Positions 38,171-46,808 of a DNA stretch of 64,000 bases are shown here, one piece after another. This DNA is from Clostridium oryzae (GTDB lineage: Bacteria > Bacillota > Clostridia > Clostridiales > Clostridiaceae). Made by a program: the position numbers and the translations under genes. Within the stretch, counting starts at the first letter, position 1, and each line of letters opens with the position of its first letter. The DNA lies in contig NZ_MZGV01000012.1 in NCBI RefSeq assembly GCF_002029235.1, positions 42,978 to 106,977 of the forward strand. Reading direction: 5' to 3'. Under the pieces are notes generated by a model. It had not been told where the DNA came from. It did not search any database and saw only the letters and a program-made list of their open reading frames with translations.

Positions 38171-38971
38171 TTATTTTTCACCGTCTTCTAGTTCTAGGCT
38201 TGCTCTCTTCTTAGGATCCAGCATTCCTGTTAATTTCAATTCTATGCTCTTTGGATTTTTTCCCGACTGAATTGCAAGAATACCTTCAAGCATAATATAC
38301 ATTGTACTAATTTCTTCAGCAGATTTTCTTTTAAGTCTTGATGAAAAAGGATGCCATATAACATATCCCGTAAATATTCCGTAAAGTGTTGCTACGAATG
38401 CACCAGCAATACTTTCACAAAGTTTTTCTGTATCACTTATATCTCCAAGGGCACCCATCAGTCCTATAACAGCACCCATAACTCCTAGAGTAGGAGCTGT
38501 ACCACCAGCAGTTGCAAAAACCTGAGCTCCTACTTTATGTCGCTCTTCCATACTTTCAATTTCAGTATTTAAAACTTCAGCCACATATTCTGGTTCCATA
38601 CCATCAACTACCATCTCTAGTCCCTTTTTCATGAATTTATTTTCCATGTTTTGCGTGCGGGATTCAAGTGCCAGTAACCCATTCTTTCTTGTTTCTTGAG
38701 CCATTTCCACTAGTTCCTTAATTACTTCTACAGGATCATCTCCTGCCTTGTTGCTAAAAAGCACCTTAAAAAGTTTAGGTATATTAGCAAATTCCTTTGG
38801 TGGATAAGAATTCATTATAGCTATAGCTGTACCTGCTAATATTACCAAAAATGCTTCTGGACTTATTAGTATAGATACTGTAGCTCCTTTCATAAGCAAG
38901 CCTGTTACAATTACAATAAGTCCCCCAATCATTCCTATTACTAGAAAAATATCCATTTTAGTCCATCCCAT
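38171..38971 (-). CDS. motA: Flagellar motor stator protein MotA
   Basis: Membrane stator subunit that pairs with MotB; 266 aa with four transmembrane helices, two near the N-terminus and two around 150-205 (GGTAPTLGVMGAVIGLMGAL; SIAGAFVATLYGIFTGYVI), and a cytoplasmic loop with the ARRK-like region. An alternative start (MDIFLVIG) lies five codons in at 38956 and neither has a strong ribosome site. The promoter was not clear; GTCGAATAT about 65 bp upstream could be part of a SigD site. Confidence 0.94.
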   Translation of the reverse strand: MGWTKMDIFLVIGMIGGLIVIVTGLLMKGATVSILISPEAFLVILAGTAIAIMNSYPPKEFANIPKLFKVLFSNKAGDDPVEVIKELVEMAQETRKNGLLALESRTQNMENKFMKKGLEMVVDGMEPEYVAEVLNTEIESMEERHKVGAQVFATAGGTAPTLGVMGAVIGLMGALGDISDTEKLCESIAGAFVATLYGIFTGYVIWHPFSSRLKRKSAEEISTMYIMLEGILAIQSGKNPKSIELKLTGMLDPKKRASLELEDGEK

Positions 38972-39215
38972 CTTTCTTAGTGTTTTTGTATCATTTGTTC
39001 TAATTATAATAGCTACTAAGATATAATAGCATAATATTCGACATATTTAAATATTATTTTTAAATTTGTGAATATATAGTTAAATAGTGTTACTGCAATT
39101 TCACTTTATTGATATTGTTTTCATAATATTAACACAATTATTTAATTATATATAATTTTCGTTAATAACTTTTATAACTTTATAAGCATTACTAATTATT
39201 ATCTAATCTATTGCA

Positions 39216-39266
39216 TTGACATATACAGTTCAACTGTATATAATAAATATATAGTTGAACTGTATA
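39216..39266 (+). promoter_or_regulatory. Promoter and PadR operator
   Basis: TTGACA (39216-39221), exactly 17 bp, TATAAT (39239-39244). The spacer is filled by the palindrome TATACAGTTCAACTGTATA (39222-39240), and a second copy in near mirror form (TATATAGTTGAACTGTATA) lies at 39248-39266, over the likely transcription start. Two dyads on a consensus promoter directly before padR indicate autorepression. The rest of the 320-bp spacer from motA is AT-rich with nothing else clear. Confidence 0.85.
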
Positions 39267-39293
39267 ACGTCAGACTTAATAGAGGAGAAAGTT

Positions 39294-39602
39294 ATGAATA
39301 GAGATAAAAATCTTCCGCTTACAGAAACAACCTATTATGTTCTATTATCACTATTACAGCCAGCTCATGGTTATCTTATCATGCAGAAGGTAGAGCAACT
39401 TAGTAATGGTCAAGTAAGACTGGCAGCGGGTACACTTTATGGAGCTATAGAGAACCTGCTTAAGCAAAAATTTATACAATCAGTAAAAAGTGACGATAGT
39501 CGCCGTAAGGTTTATTTAATATCCGATAAAGGCAAAGAAATACTCAAATTAGATTTTGAAAGAATGAAACATATGATTTCAGTAACTAGCAACCTGCTAT
39601 AA
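39294..39602 (+). CDS. PadR-family transcriptional regulator
   Basis: 102-aa winged-helix repressor starting at 39294 behind GGAGAA; the frame extends 13 codons upstream without a site. PadR signature LTETTYYVLLSLLQPAHGYL near the N-terminus and the wing SDDSRRKVYLISDKGKEIL. It is a short PadR, dimerising by the C-terminal helix. Many PadR proteins control efflux or envelope genes in response to small molecules. It is 21 bp from the next gene, which it probably co-regulates. Confidence 0.92.
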   Translation: MNRDKNLPLTETTYYVLLSLLQPAHGYLIMQKVEQLSNGQVRLAAGTLYGAIENLLKQKFIQSVKSDDSRRKVYLISDKGKEILKLDFERMKHMISVTSNLL

Positions 39603-39623
39603 AAATAACATGAGGTATAATAA

Positions 39624-40886
39624 ATGAAAGTTAAGGAAAAGTTATCATTATTAATAAGTTTTGTGCTAATTTTCACACTTGGCTGTAGCCCTAAAACTAC
39701 TACTAAAAAAGAAGATAATCAGAGTGGTAGTAAAATAGCAAAGAACAGCTCAAACATACATCATGTGCATAAATATAAAAAGAGTGATTTAATAAAAGAC
39801 AAGATTAATAGAATGACATTAGATGAAAAAATTGGACAGCTAGTTATTTCAGGTATAGATGGCACCTCATTAAATAAATATTCAAAAGCTTTAATTACTA
39901 ATTACCACGTTGGAGGATTTATCCTATTTAGCAGCAATATTAAGAATATAGAGCAGACACATAAGTTAATTAACTCTTTAAAAACTACTAATTCCAAACA
40001 CAGTAATATACCTTTGTTTTTAGGAATAGATGAAGAAGGCGGAAGAGTCTCGAGGATGCCTCTGGCCTTTAAAAAACTACCCACGAGCAAAGCAGTCGGC
40101 ACAGTCAACAACGCTAAATTTTCATATAATATTGGAAAACTGTTGGGCCGAGAACTAAACTTTTTTGGTTTTAACATTGATTTTGCACCAGTTATGGATA
40201 TAAACAGTAATCCTAGAAATCCAGTAATTGGTGATCGTTCATTTGGAAATAATGCTGCTATTGTTTCGAAACTTGGAATAGCCACCATGAAAGGTATAAA
40301 ATCACAAAAAATCATTTCCACAATAAAGCATTTTCCAGGTCATGGAGATACATCCGTAGATTCACATTTAGGGCTTCCTATCGTACAAAATAGCTATAAT
40401 AAGCTCAAGAATCGTGAGCTTATCCCATTTTCAAGTGCCATAAAAAATGGAGCTGATATGGTTATGGTAGCTCATATACTGCTTACTAAAATTGATAATA
40501 AATACCCAGCTTCGCTTTCAAAAAACATTTTGACTGGCCTATTAAGAAAAAAGCTTGAATTTAATGGTGTAATAATAACAGATGACATGACTATGGGGGC
40601 TATAGAAAAAAATTATTCTATAGAGAAAGCAGCTGTAAATTCACTAAAAGCCGGCACTGATATTATTTTAGTCTGCCATGGTTATAACAATGAAGTTAAG
40701 GTTATTAAGCAGATAAAAACTGCAGCAAAAAATAAAACCCTTTCAATAAAGTCTATAAATGAAAAAGTTTATAGAATCTTAAAATTGAAAAACAAGTTTA
40801 AGTTGAAGGATACTAGATCAACCGCTAAAGATGTTAATAACATTAATTCAGCTATAACACTTCTGCTAAACAAATATACGAAGTAA
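39624..40886 (+). CDS. NagZ-like glycoside hydrolase family 3 lipoprotein
   Basis: Surface beta-N-acetylhexosaminidase of 420 aa. A lipoprotein signal (1-21) ends in LGC with Cys21, then a Lys/Thr-rich linker and a GH3 TIM barrel. Family motifs: FLGIDEEGGRVSR, the NagZ loop KHFPGHGDTSVDSH (catalytic Asp/His dyad) and the nucleophile in VIITDDMTMGAI. It probably trims muropeptides or external chitin-like sugars; no C-terminal second GH3 domain is present, as in NagZ. Co-transcription with padR seems likely, with a poor ribosome site (GAGGT). Confidence 0.9.
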   Translation: MKVKEKLSLLISFVLIFTLGCSPKTTTKKEDNQSGSKIAKNSSNIHHVHKYKKSDLIKDKINRMTLDEKIGQLVISGIDGTSLNKYSKALITNYHVGGFILFSSNIKNIEQTHKLINSLKTTNSKHSNIPLFLGIDEEGGRVSRMPLAFKKLPTSKAVGTVNNAKFSYNIGKLLGRELNFFGFNIDFAPVMDINSNPRNPVIGDRSFGNNAAIVSKLGIATMKGIKSQKIISTIKHFPGHGDTSVDSHLGLPIVQNSYNKLKNRELIPFSSAIKNGADMVMVAHILLTKIDNKYPASLSKNILTGLLRKKLEFNGVIITDDMTMGAIEKNYSIEKAAVNSLKAGTDIILVCHGYNNEVKVIKQIKTAAKNKTLSIKSINEKVYRILKLKNKFKLKDTRSTAKDVNNINSAITLLLNKYTK

Positions 40887-40980
40887 TATGAAGATAACTC
40901 TAAAGAAAATATTATTAAACAGATAAACAAGAAAAGAATTTGGAAGAAGCAATATATAATAATATTTTGTAAATGCATAG

Positions 40981-41034
40981 GGCAGGAAGTGGTTGGAGGA
41001 GGCATTTTCCAGCCGACGGAAATCACTTCCTACC
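40981..41034 (-). mobile_element. 54-bp hairpin element (MITE-like), copy 2
   Basis: Inverse complement of 31017-31070 with one difference in the outermost arm (CCTGCC for CCTACC). It overlaps the last codons of the CAAX protease gene at 41030, whose TAG stop is formed by the element end (GGGTAGG). Confidence 0.75.
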
Positions 41035-41743
41035 CTTTATTTTCATCGTCCTGAAAAACTTTTAGAATTAATGTAACTCCCCAAAAAATCACTATACCTA
41101 TGGCTATTGAGTGAATCACATCTACTACTTGGTTGAAAGTCGTATTAGCGATGTCAAAATTAAAATCCCATAATGCATGAACTATTATCTGCGGCAGAAT
41201 TAAATCTGTCTTATATCTTACAACCGCTACAATAAATCCAAAGCCTACAGCGAATATTATCTGAAGAACTGTTTCTACAAAGCCCGCTCCATAAAATAGA
41301 TTTAGTAAGTGAGCCAACCCAAATAACAGTGAAGATGTTAAAATCGATACTTTACTTCCTCTCGGTTTTAAAACTCCGAATACTATTCCCCTAAATTCTA
41401 ATTCTTCAATAACACCTATCAAAACAGCTGTTATCAGGATTACACTAAGTTCAAAACAGTTTTCTACATTAAAACCATTTAAGAGCGGTGTGAAGGAGAG
41501 AATAATTACTGGCAGCAGCAGTATTACAGATTTCTTTGATATTTTTGATATTATCCCTACACTTTTCCATAGTTTCAATGAAGTAATAAAAATAATTACT
41601 GTCGCGGCCTGAAGTAATTTTCTCAAAAGCGTGGCTAGATTCTGATCTAATGTTGGTAAAAAAGCCGAAATCAATAACTTATAAGTCCCCATTATCAATA
41701 CTATCAATATAGTGGCTATAACAATCCTTATATCTTTTTTCAT
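41030..41743 (-). CDS. CPBP-family intramembrane (CAAX-type) protease
   Basis: Membrane protein of 237 aa with about seven helices. The Abi/CPBP motifs are EELEFRGIVFG (EExxxR, near 117), LLFGLAHLLN (motif 2 His) and the C-terminal IIVHALWDFNFD (motif 3 HxxxD/N). Members act as CAAX-type prenyl peptidases or in bacteriocin self-protection. The stop codon lies inside the repeat at 40981-41034, so the C-terminus may have been altered. Single gene, divergent from no obvious partner. Confidence 0.85.
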   Translation of the reverse strand: MKKDIRIVIATILIVLIMGTYKLLISAFLPTLDQNLATLLRKLLQAATVIIFITSLKLWKSVGIISKISKKSVILLLPVIILSFTPLLNGFNVENCFELSVILITAVLIGVIEELEFRGIVFGVLKPRGSKVSILTSSLLFGLAHLLNLFYGAGFVETVLQIIFAVGFGFIVAVVRYKTDLILPQIIVHALWDFNFDIANTTFNQVVDVIHSIAIGIVIFWGVTLILKVFQDDENKG

Positions 41744-41826
41744 AGTTCACTTCCCGATCACATCATATTAACTATATACTATCATAATACTATTTAACAA
41801 ACCACTATATGATTTTTTAGAGACTG

Positions 41827-41871
41827 AAAAAGCTGATAAATAACTGACTATATGTCAATTATTTATCAGCT
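41827..41871 (-). terminator. Terminator of the YhgE-like gene
   Basis: 13-bp perfect stem AGCTGATAAATAA / TTATTTATCAGCT at 41831-41871 and a T run (TTTTTC) on the minus strand. Confidence 0.85.
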
Positions 41872-41882
41872 GCTGTTATAGC

Positions 41883-44339
41883 TTATGCTGCCAGATTTTT
41901 ATCTATATATTCGTTAACTCTTTCACCTTTTCTTATAAATATGACGCTTATAACCATTGATACTAATCCAAAGATTAAAGTTATCAACGTATCTTTAGCT
42001 ACTATCGACATATTTATATTAGCGGCATATAAAACTTCTCTTATACCTTCTACTGTATAAGTGAATGGTAAAAATGGATTTATTCCTCTAAAGAATTTTG
42101 GTAATGTTTCAATAGGGAACGTACCTGCGTCGGAACATAGTTGAAGTACCAATAGTACTATTGCTATAGCTTCTCCTGCAATACCAAACAGGTTAATGAA
42201 GTTATATATTATTGCATCAAAGGCCAATGCCGATACTATGAGGAATCCGAACAGCAGCAGTGTACTTGCTGGTTTAATTCCAAGAAGTAATACTATTGCA
42301 CCAAGGGCTAAAGCTTGAATTATACCAATTATAGCATATGGAATGTATTTGCCTACAGTTAATTCCAAATTGTTCATTTCCTTATACTCACTTATTTTGA
42401 TCTTTAATATCAGCAGCATTATTACTGCACCTATCCACAAAGATATTGGTAAAAAATAAGGAGCTAGTCCTGACCCATAATTATTTACAGGGTTAATATT
42501 AGTGTCTTTTACATGAACAGGGTTTCCTATAAAGTTTCCTAAATCGCTGCTTGATGATTTAACATTGTCATTTACTTTATCAACGCCTTTATCCAAGCCT
42601 TTCTTTAGCTTATTCTCGCCATTTTTAAGCTTCTTCATGCTGCTGTTTAACTTTTTACTTCCATCAGCTAATTTTTTACTTCCACTCACTAATTGGTTAC
42701 TTCCATCAACCAGCTTTTTAATTCCTGTACCTAATGCCGGCACCTGATTATTCAGCGTAGATAAACCATTGCTAAGTTGCCCTGACCCGTTATATAATTT
42801 ACCTACTCCATCTGATAGTGCTGGGAGCTTATCATCAAGCCGTTTAATTCCACCATTCAAAGCCTTTGAACCTTTTTTCAAACTGCCAGTACCTTTTTGT
42901 AATGTAGTCATGCTTTTCTTCAATGTTGATAATCCATTTCTAAAACTGCCTGAGTTTTTAGTCTTCATACCATCATTGAGCTTTTTCATTCCTTTATCGA
43001 GTTTACTAGAACCTTTTGCTGCTTTATCAATATAGCTTGTCGTTTTCTGTACATTTCCAGCAAATTCTGAAACACCTTTAGTGTAGGTATCAACTCCATC
43101 AGCATATGCTTTCAATTGAGTGCCCTGGTCAGCTGAATTCTTCTGTAAGCCTTGCAAAGTTTGAAGTGCCTTTTGCACATTTGGATCCTTTGCTACTTCA
43201 GGATTAGTCTTTGCTGCTGTCATAATATATTGTCCTACTGAAGTCATAGCAGCTGAAGACTGACTCACTGAATCTGTTAATTTTTTTGTATTATCATTTA
43301 AATCTTTTGATTTTTCTATTAATTGACCAGCAGGATCATTTAATCTTGAAGCTCCTTTATCTAATTCATTAAGCGAACTAGATAGCTCTGAAGTTCCCTT
43401 TTGAAGTTTTTCCACTGAAGGCAGTAAGGTATTTTCATAACCATCGTAAAGTTTGTTTACACCAACAGCTAATTGATCAATTCCACCATTTAACTGATCT
43501 GCACCATCTGCAAGTTCTTCTGAACCATTATATAGTTTATCTACTCCTGTTTTTAATGAAGGTACCTGATTTTTTAAACTGTTCAATCCGGAAGATAGGT
43601 CCTTGGAGCCTTTATAAAGCTTCTTAACTCCACTAGACAATTTGGGAACATTTGAATTAAGCTTATCAAGCCCATTAGCTAGTTTAACATTGCCATCCTT
43701 AAAACTGTTCGTTCCAGTAACAAATGTTCCTGTTCCTTTAATAATCTTTTCTGTTCCATCAACAAGTTTATCAGTTCCCTTTGAAGCATCCTTCAATCCA
43801 TCTCTAAGTTCATAGACTGTCTTAAACGCTGTCTTACCATATTCCTTTGATACACTCTTCTTTAATTTATTAAGTATTTTCTCCTTTACGGACTCTGATA
43901 TTTTAGTTCCGATATAATTCTTTTTATTATTAGAAACATACTTAATTACGGGAGCAATTGCTTGTCCATCTTTTGCATTGACAATCTTTTCTGAAAAATC
44001 ACTCGGGATTTCTATTACTGCAAAATATTTATTATTATTAATTCCATTTTCTGCTGTGTTTCTATCAACAAATTTAAATCCCACATCATCATTTTTCTTT
44101 AATTTTTTAACTAAATCTTTGCCATAATTTTTCTTCTTATCATCCAAAGTAGCCCCGTTATCATTATTAACAATAGCTACAGTGTAATTTTTGAGACTTC
44201 CGTAAGGATCCCAATAAGCTTTAAGGTATAAGAAGCTATATAATAGAGGAATCGCTATAACAGCTATTAATGCTACAATCTTTATCTTCTTATCAAAATA
44301 GCTCTTAAATTCATCTTTACAAATTTTAAATAAGTTCAT
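41883..44339 (-). CDS. YhgE/Pip domain membrane protein with coiled repeat region
   Basis: 818 aa. An N-terminal helix and extracellular YhgE/Pip N-domain (about 20-180) are followed by a long region (about 190-640) of repeated K/S-L-x-x-G units (e.g. KLVDGSNQLVSGSKKLADGS). It ends in a C-terminal ABC-2-like block with five or six membrane helices (FLPISLWIGAVIMLLIL...). The family includes phage infection protein Pip and Esx/type VII secretion-linked proteins; the role is not established. GGAGGAGG precedes the ATG. It has its own promoter region with a TetR-type dyad and a terminator. Confidence 0.85.
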   Translation of the reverse strand: MNLFKICKDEFKSYFDKKIKIVALIAVIAIPLLYSFLYLKAYWDPYGSLKNYTVAIVNNDNGATLDDKKKNYGKDLVKKLKKNDDVGFKFVDRNTAENGINNNKYFAVIEIPSDFSEKIVNAKDGQAIAPVIKYVSNNKKNYIGTKISESVKEKILNKLKKSVSKEYGKTAFKTVYELRDGLKDASKGTDKLVDGTEKIIKGTGTFVTGTNSFKDGNVKLANGLDKLNSNVPKLSSGVKKLYKGSKDLSSGLNSLKNQVPSLKTGVDKLYNGSEELADGADQLNGGIDQLAVGVNKLYDGYENTLLPSVEKLQKGTSELSSSLNELDKGASRLNDPAGQLIEKSKDLNDNTKKLTDSVSQSSAAMTSVGQYIMTAAKTNPEVAKDPNVQKALQTLQGLQKNSADQGTQLKAYADGVDTYTKGVSEFAGNVQKTTSYIDKAAKGSSKLDKGMKKLNDGMKTKNSGSFRNGLSTLKKSMTTLQKGTGSLKKGSKALNGGIKRLDDKLPALSDGVGKLYNGSGQLSNGLSTLNNQVPALGTGIKKLVDGSNQLVSGSKKLADGSKKLNSSMKKLKNGENKLKKGLDKGVDKVNDNVKSSSSDLGNFIGNPVHVKDTNINPVNNYGSGLAPYFLPISLWIGAVIMLLILKIKISEYKEMNNLELTVGKYIPYAIIGIIQALALGAIVLLLGIKPASTLLLFGFLIVSALAFDAIIYNFINLFGIAGEAIAIVLLVLQLCSDAGTFPIETLPKFFRGINPFLPFTYTVEGIREVLYAANINMSIVAKDTLITLIFGLVSMVISVIFIRKGERVNEYIDKNLAA

Positions 44340-44432
44340 ATTTTACCTCCTCCTGCGTTTAGAAAATTAAGATTAGTGAAAAATAACTGCTTAATAAATA
44401 TATGAAATTTTATATAGCCGCTTAATTTTTGT

Positions 44433-44446
44433 ACCGACCAGTCAGT
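44433..44446 (-). promoter_or_regulatory. TetR-type operator before the YhgE-like gene
   Basis: ACCGACCAGTCAGT, i.e. ACTGACTGGTCGGT on the coding strand, an imperfect dyad of the kind bound by TetR/QacR-family repressors. No TetR gene lies in the window next to it, so the repressor would act from elsewhere. The spacer 44340-44669 contains otherwise only the terminator below. Confidence 0.6.
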
Positions 44447-44515
44447 TATATTTTAATAACTTTTTCTTTATATTGTCAATTCCCTATTTGGGCTAAAATA
44501 TTTCCTTTTCGACAA

Positions 44516-44559
44516 ATAATAAAAACTGTACTAGATTTCCTTCATATATCTAGTACAGT
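44516..44559 (-). terminator. Terminator of metG
   Basis: Perfect 12-bp stem ACTGTACTAGAT / ATCTAGTACAGT at 44525-44559, ending TTTTTATT on the minus strand, about 110 bp after the metG stop. Confidence 0.75.
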
Positions 44560-44669
44560 CTCTAGTTACAATCCTTTTCACTATATTTGTTCGTTTTGCT
44601 TACTTGTGGGCATATAGCTTAACCTGTTTAACAATGTCATTGTTAACATTTTCTAGAGCATATTGTTCA

Positions 44670-46289
44670 TCATTTTCCTAATTTGTTTATTTCATATTCA
44701 ATCACTTTTTTATCTATCCTATCGAAAAGTATCCTTGTATCCTCTATTTTTTGATTAGCTTTTGCTTTTACATATGACCAGCTAGCTTCTCTAACGCCTA
44801 TCCATCTCCTTACTTTAAATGATGAAAATGGCAAAAACGGCTCCAATAAATTACTTAAATTTGCTATGGCCTCTGTACAATTATATATAACATTGCCACA
44901 GGAAGCTACATCCTCCTTTACAGTAATCCAAGGTTTTTGAGCATCAAAATATTTATTCATACTTCTTACAAATTCAAATATGTCCTCCAGCGCTGATTTA
45001 AACTCTCCACTCTCTATCTTTTCTCCACATTTTTTATACATCAAAGTAAGCTCATTTAATATATTTTCATTTATATTTCCTTCTGGTATCGTATTATTAA
45101 AATACTTCTGTATAAATACCAGTGTCCTATTAACCAGGTTTCCATATGCTCCCACCAGTTCTCCGTTATTACTATTTACGAACTCCCTCCAGGAGAAATC
45201 GGTATCTCGTTTTTCCGGTGCATTTATAATAAGAAAATATCTTATCGCATCAGGATTATAATTTTGCAGCATATCCTTAACCCATACTGCCCAATTATTA
45301 CTAGTTGATAATTTTTTACCTTCTATCGTCAAATACTCACTTGAAATGATTTTATCAGGAAGTTTATAATCTTTTGCTCCCTTAAGCAGAGCAGGTAATA
45401 TTATTGTATGAAAAGGAATATTATCCTTTCCATGCACATAATACGCAAAAGAACTATTATTCCAGAATTTCTTCCAATCTTTATTATTTATCTGTGCCCA
45501 ATGTTTACTAGCTGTTAGATATCCTAGGACAGCATCTACCCAAACATAAAGTTTTTTGTCTTCAAAACCCTTTATTGGTATATCTATTCCCCATGGCAGA
45601 TCTCTCGATACAGCTCTATCCCGAAGTCCCTCTTTTAAATATCTTTCTGTCATATTTATTGCATTTAATCTCCACCCTTTTGCTGAATTAAGATATTCCT
45701 CCAATATCTTTTGAAAGGCTGAGAGTTTAAAGAACAGCTGTTTAGTTTTTCTTACTACAGGCTCATTACCACAGTTTTTACACCGTCTTTCTTTAAGTTC
45801 CAACGGATCCAATAGTGTTGAACAGTTATCACATTGATCTCCCCTAGCCTTACTGCCGCAGTGAGGACATATACCTTCTACAAACCTATCAGGTAAAAAT
45901 TGATTACAGTTTGCACAAAATAGCTGCTTCTGCTCCTTCTCATAGATATACCCATTTTCATATAATAAAGTAAATATTCTTTTTACCTCTTCTTTATGAA
46001 ATTGATCGTCAGTTCTAGTATATAAATCATAGGTAAATCCTAATTTATTAAAACAGTCTGCAAACTCTTCATGGTATTTATGAGCTATATCTTTAGGTTC
46101 TACCCCTTCTTTTTTTGCTCTTATTGAGATTGGAGTTCCATGACAGTCACTTCCTGAAACATACAATACATCCTCGCCTTTTGACCTATAGTATCTTGCT
46201 AGTATATCTCCAGGTAATAATGCAGTTACGTGCCCGAGATGTAGTGATCCATTTGCATAAGGCCATGCTCCTCCAATAAAAATACTCAT
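44670..46289 (-). CDS. metG: Methionyl-tRNA synthetase, short form
   Basis: Class I synthetase for tRNA-Met and initiator tRNA, 539 aa. HIGH motif in [10 protein letters not shown] (residue 12 on). The connective peptide carries a double zinc knuckle (CANC, CPHC, CDNC, CKNC), the type of E. coli and archaeal enzymes. The KMSKS loop reads KKLSTSNNW, i.e. KLSTS, so the second lysine is threonine. The C-terminal EMAP-like tRNA-binding domain of the common 640-670 aa Firmicute MetRS is missing; the protein stops after the anticodon-binding helices. A Met T-box precedes it. Family certain; second-copy status inferred. Confidence 0.94.
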   Translation of the reverse strand: MSIFIGGAWPYANGSLHLGHVTALLPGDILARYYRSKGEDVLYVSGSDCHGTPISIRAKKEGVEPKDIAHKYHEEFADCFNKLGFTYDLYTRTDDQFHKEEVKRIFTLLYENGYIYEKEQKQLFCANCNQFLPDRFVEGICPHCGSKARGDQCDNCSTLLDPLELKERRCKNCGNEPVVRKTKQLFFKLSAFQKILEEYLNSAKGWRLNAINMTERYLKEGLRDRAVSRDLPWGIDIPIKGFEDKKLYVWVDAVLGYLTASKHWAQINNKDWKKFWNNSSFAYYVHGKDNIPFHTIILPALLKGAKDYKLPDKIISSEYLTIEGKKLSTSNNWAVWVKDMLQNYNPDAIRYFLIINAPEKRDTDFSWREFVNSNNGELVGAYGNLVNRTLVFIQKYFNNTIPEGNINENILNELTLMYKKCGEKIESGEFKSALEDIFEFVRSMNKYFDAQKPWITVKEDVASCGNVIYNCTEAIANLSNLLEPFLPFSSFKVRRWIGVREASWSYVKAKANQKIEDTRILFDRIDKKVIEYEINKLGK

Positions 46290-46415
46290 ACTATCAACCT
46301 TCTTTACAAAAATAATCTTTGATTCAAGAAAACCTTAGAATATGTGTGATTAAATCTCAGTATAGCTGAATCTTCACATTCATTCTTGGTTCCTAGTCCT
46401 AACAATTAAGTAAAT

Positions 46416-46730
46416 AAAAAACTCCCGTCTCTTAGACTCTAAAGCCTAAGGGACGAGAGTATAACTTCGTGGTACCACCCTTTTTTATTCATATAAATGA
46501 ACCTTTTTTCAGATACGTCACCATGCATTGTGATTATATCCTAGCACTATAACAGGTGCCCCTGCTGCACTCTAAGCTCCTAAGAGGTTCGATGCAAAGC
46601 TCCGAGACCATGTTCAACTTATTATCCTTTGCTCATTTTCACCATACAGAGTTCTCTTTAAAAGGCATTATAAATCTACTCTTCTCTTCAACGCTTTAAA
46701 TTTAATATTAAATTATTAGTAGTGTAGCAT
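46416..46730 (-). promoter_or_regulatory. T-box leader (Met specifier) of metG
   Basis: Minus strand T-box core AGGGTGGTACCACGAAG at 46481-46465 and a terminator (CTCTCGTCCCTTAGG...AGACGGGAGTTTTTTA) at 46460-46416. In stem I GAAC is followed by ATG (46611-46609), the methionine specifier. The remaining 80 bp to the next gene should hold its promoter. Confidence 0.92.
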
Positions 46731-46808
46731 ATATTATAAAAGTTGTCAAAATATATATTTCGTTATATACTACTTGATGTGATATATCTATGAGAGAGGT
46801 AACCTTAT

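Noticed and set aside
42565..43035. Plus-strand frames opposite the YhgE repeat region
   Set aside because: Antisense of a low-complexity Lys/Leu/Gly repeat; no starts or ribosome sites.
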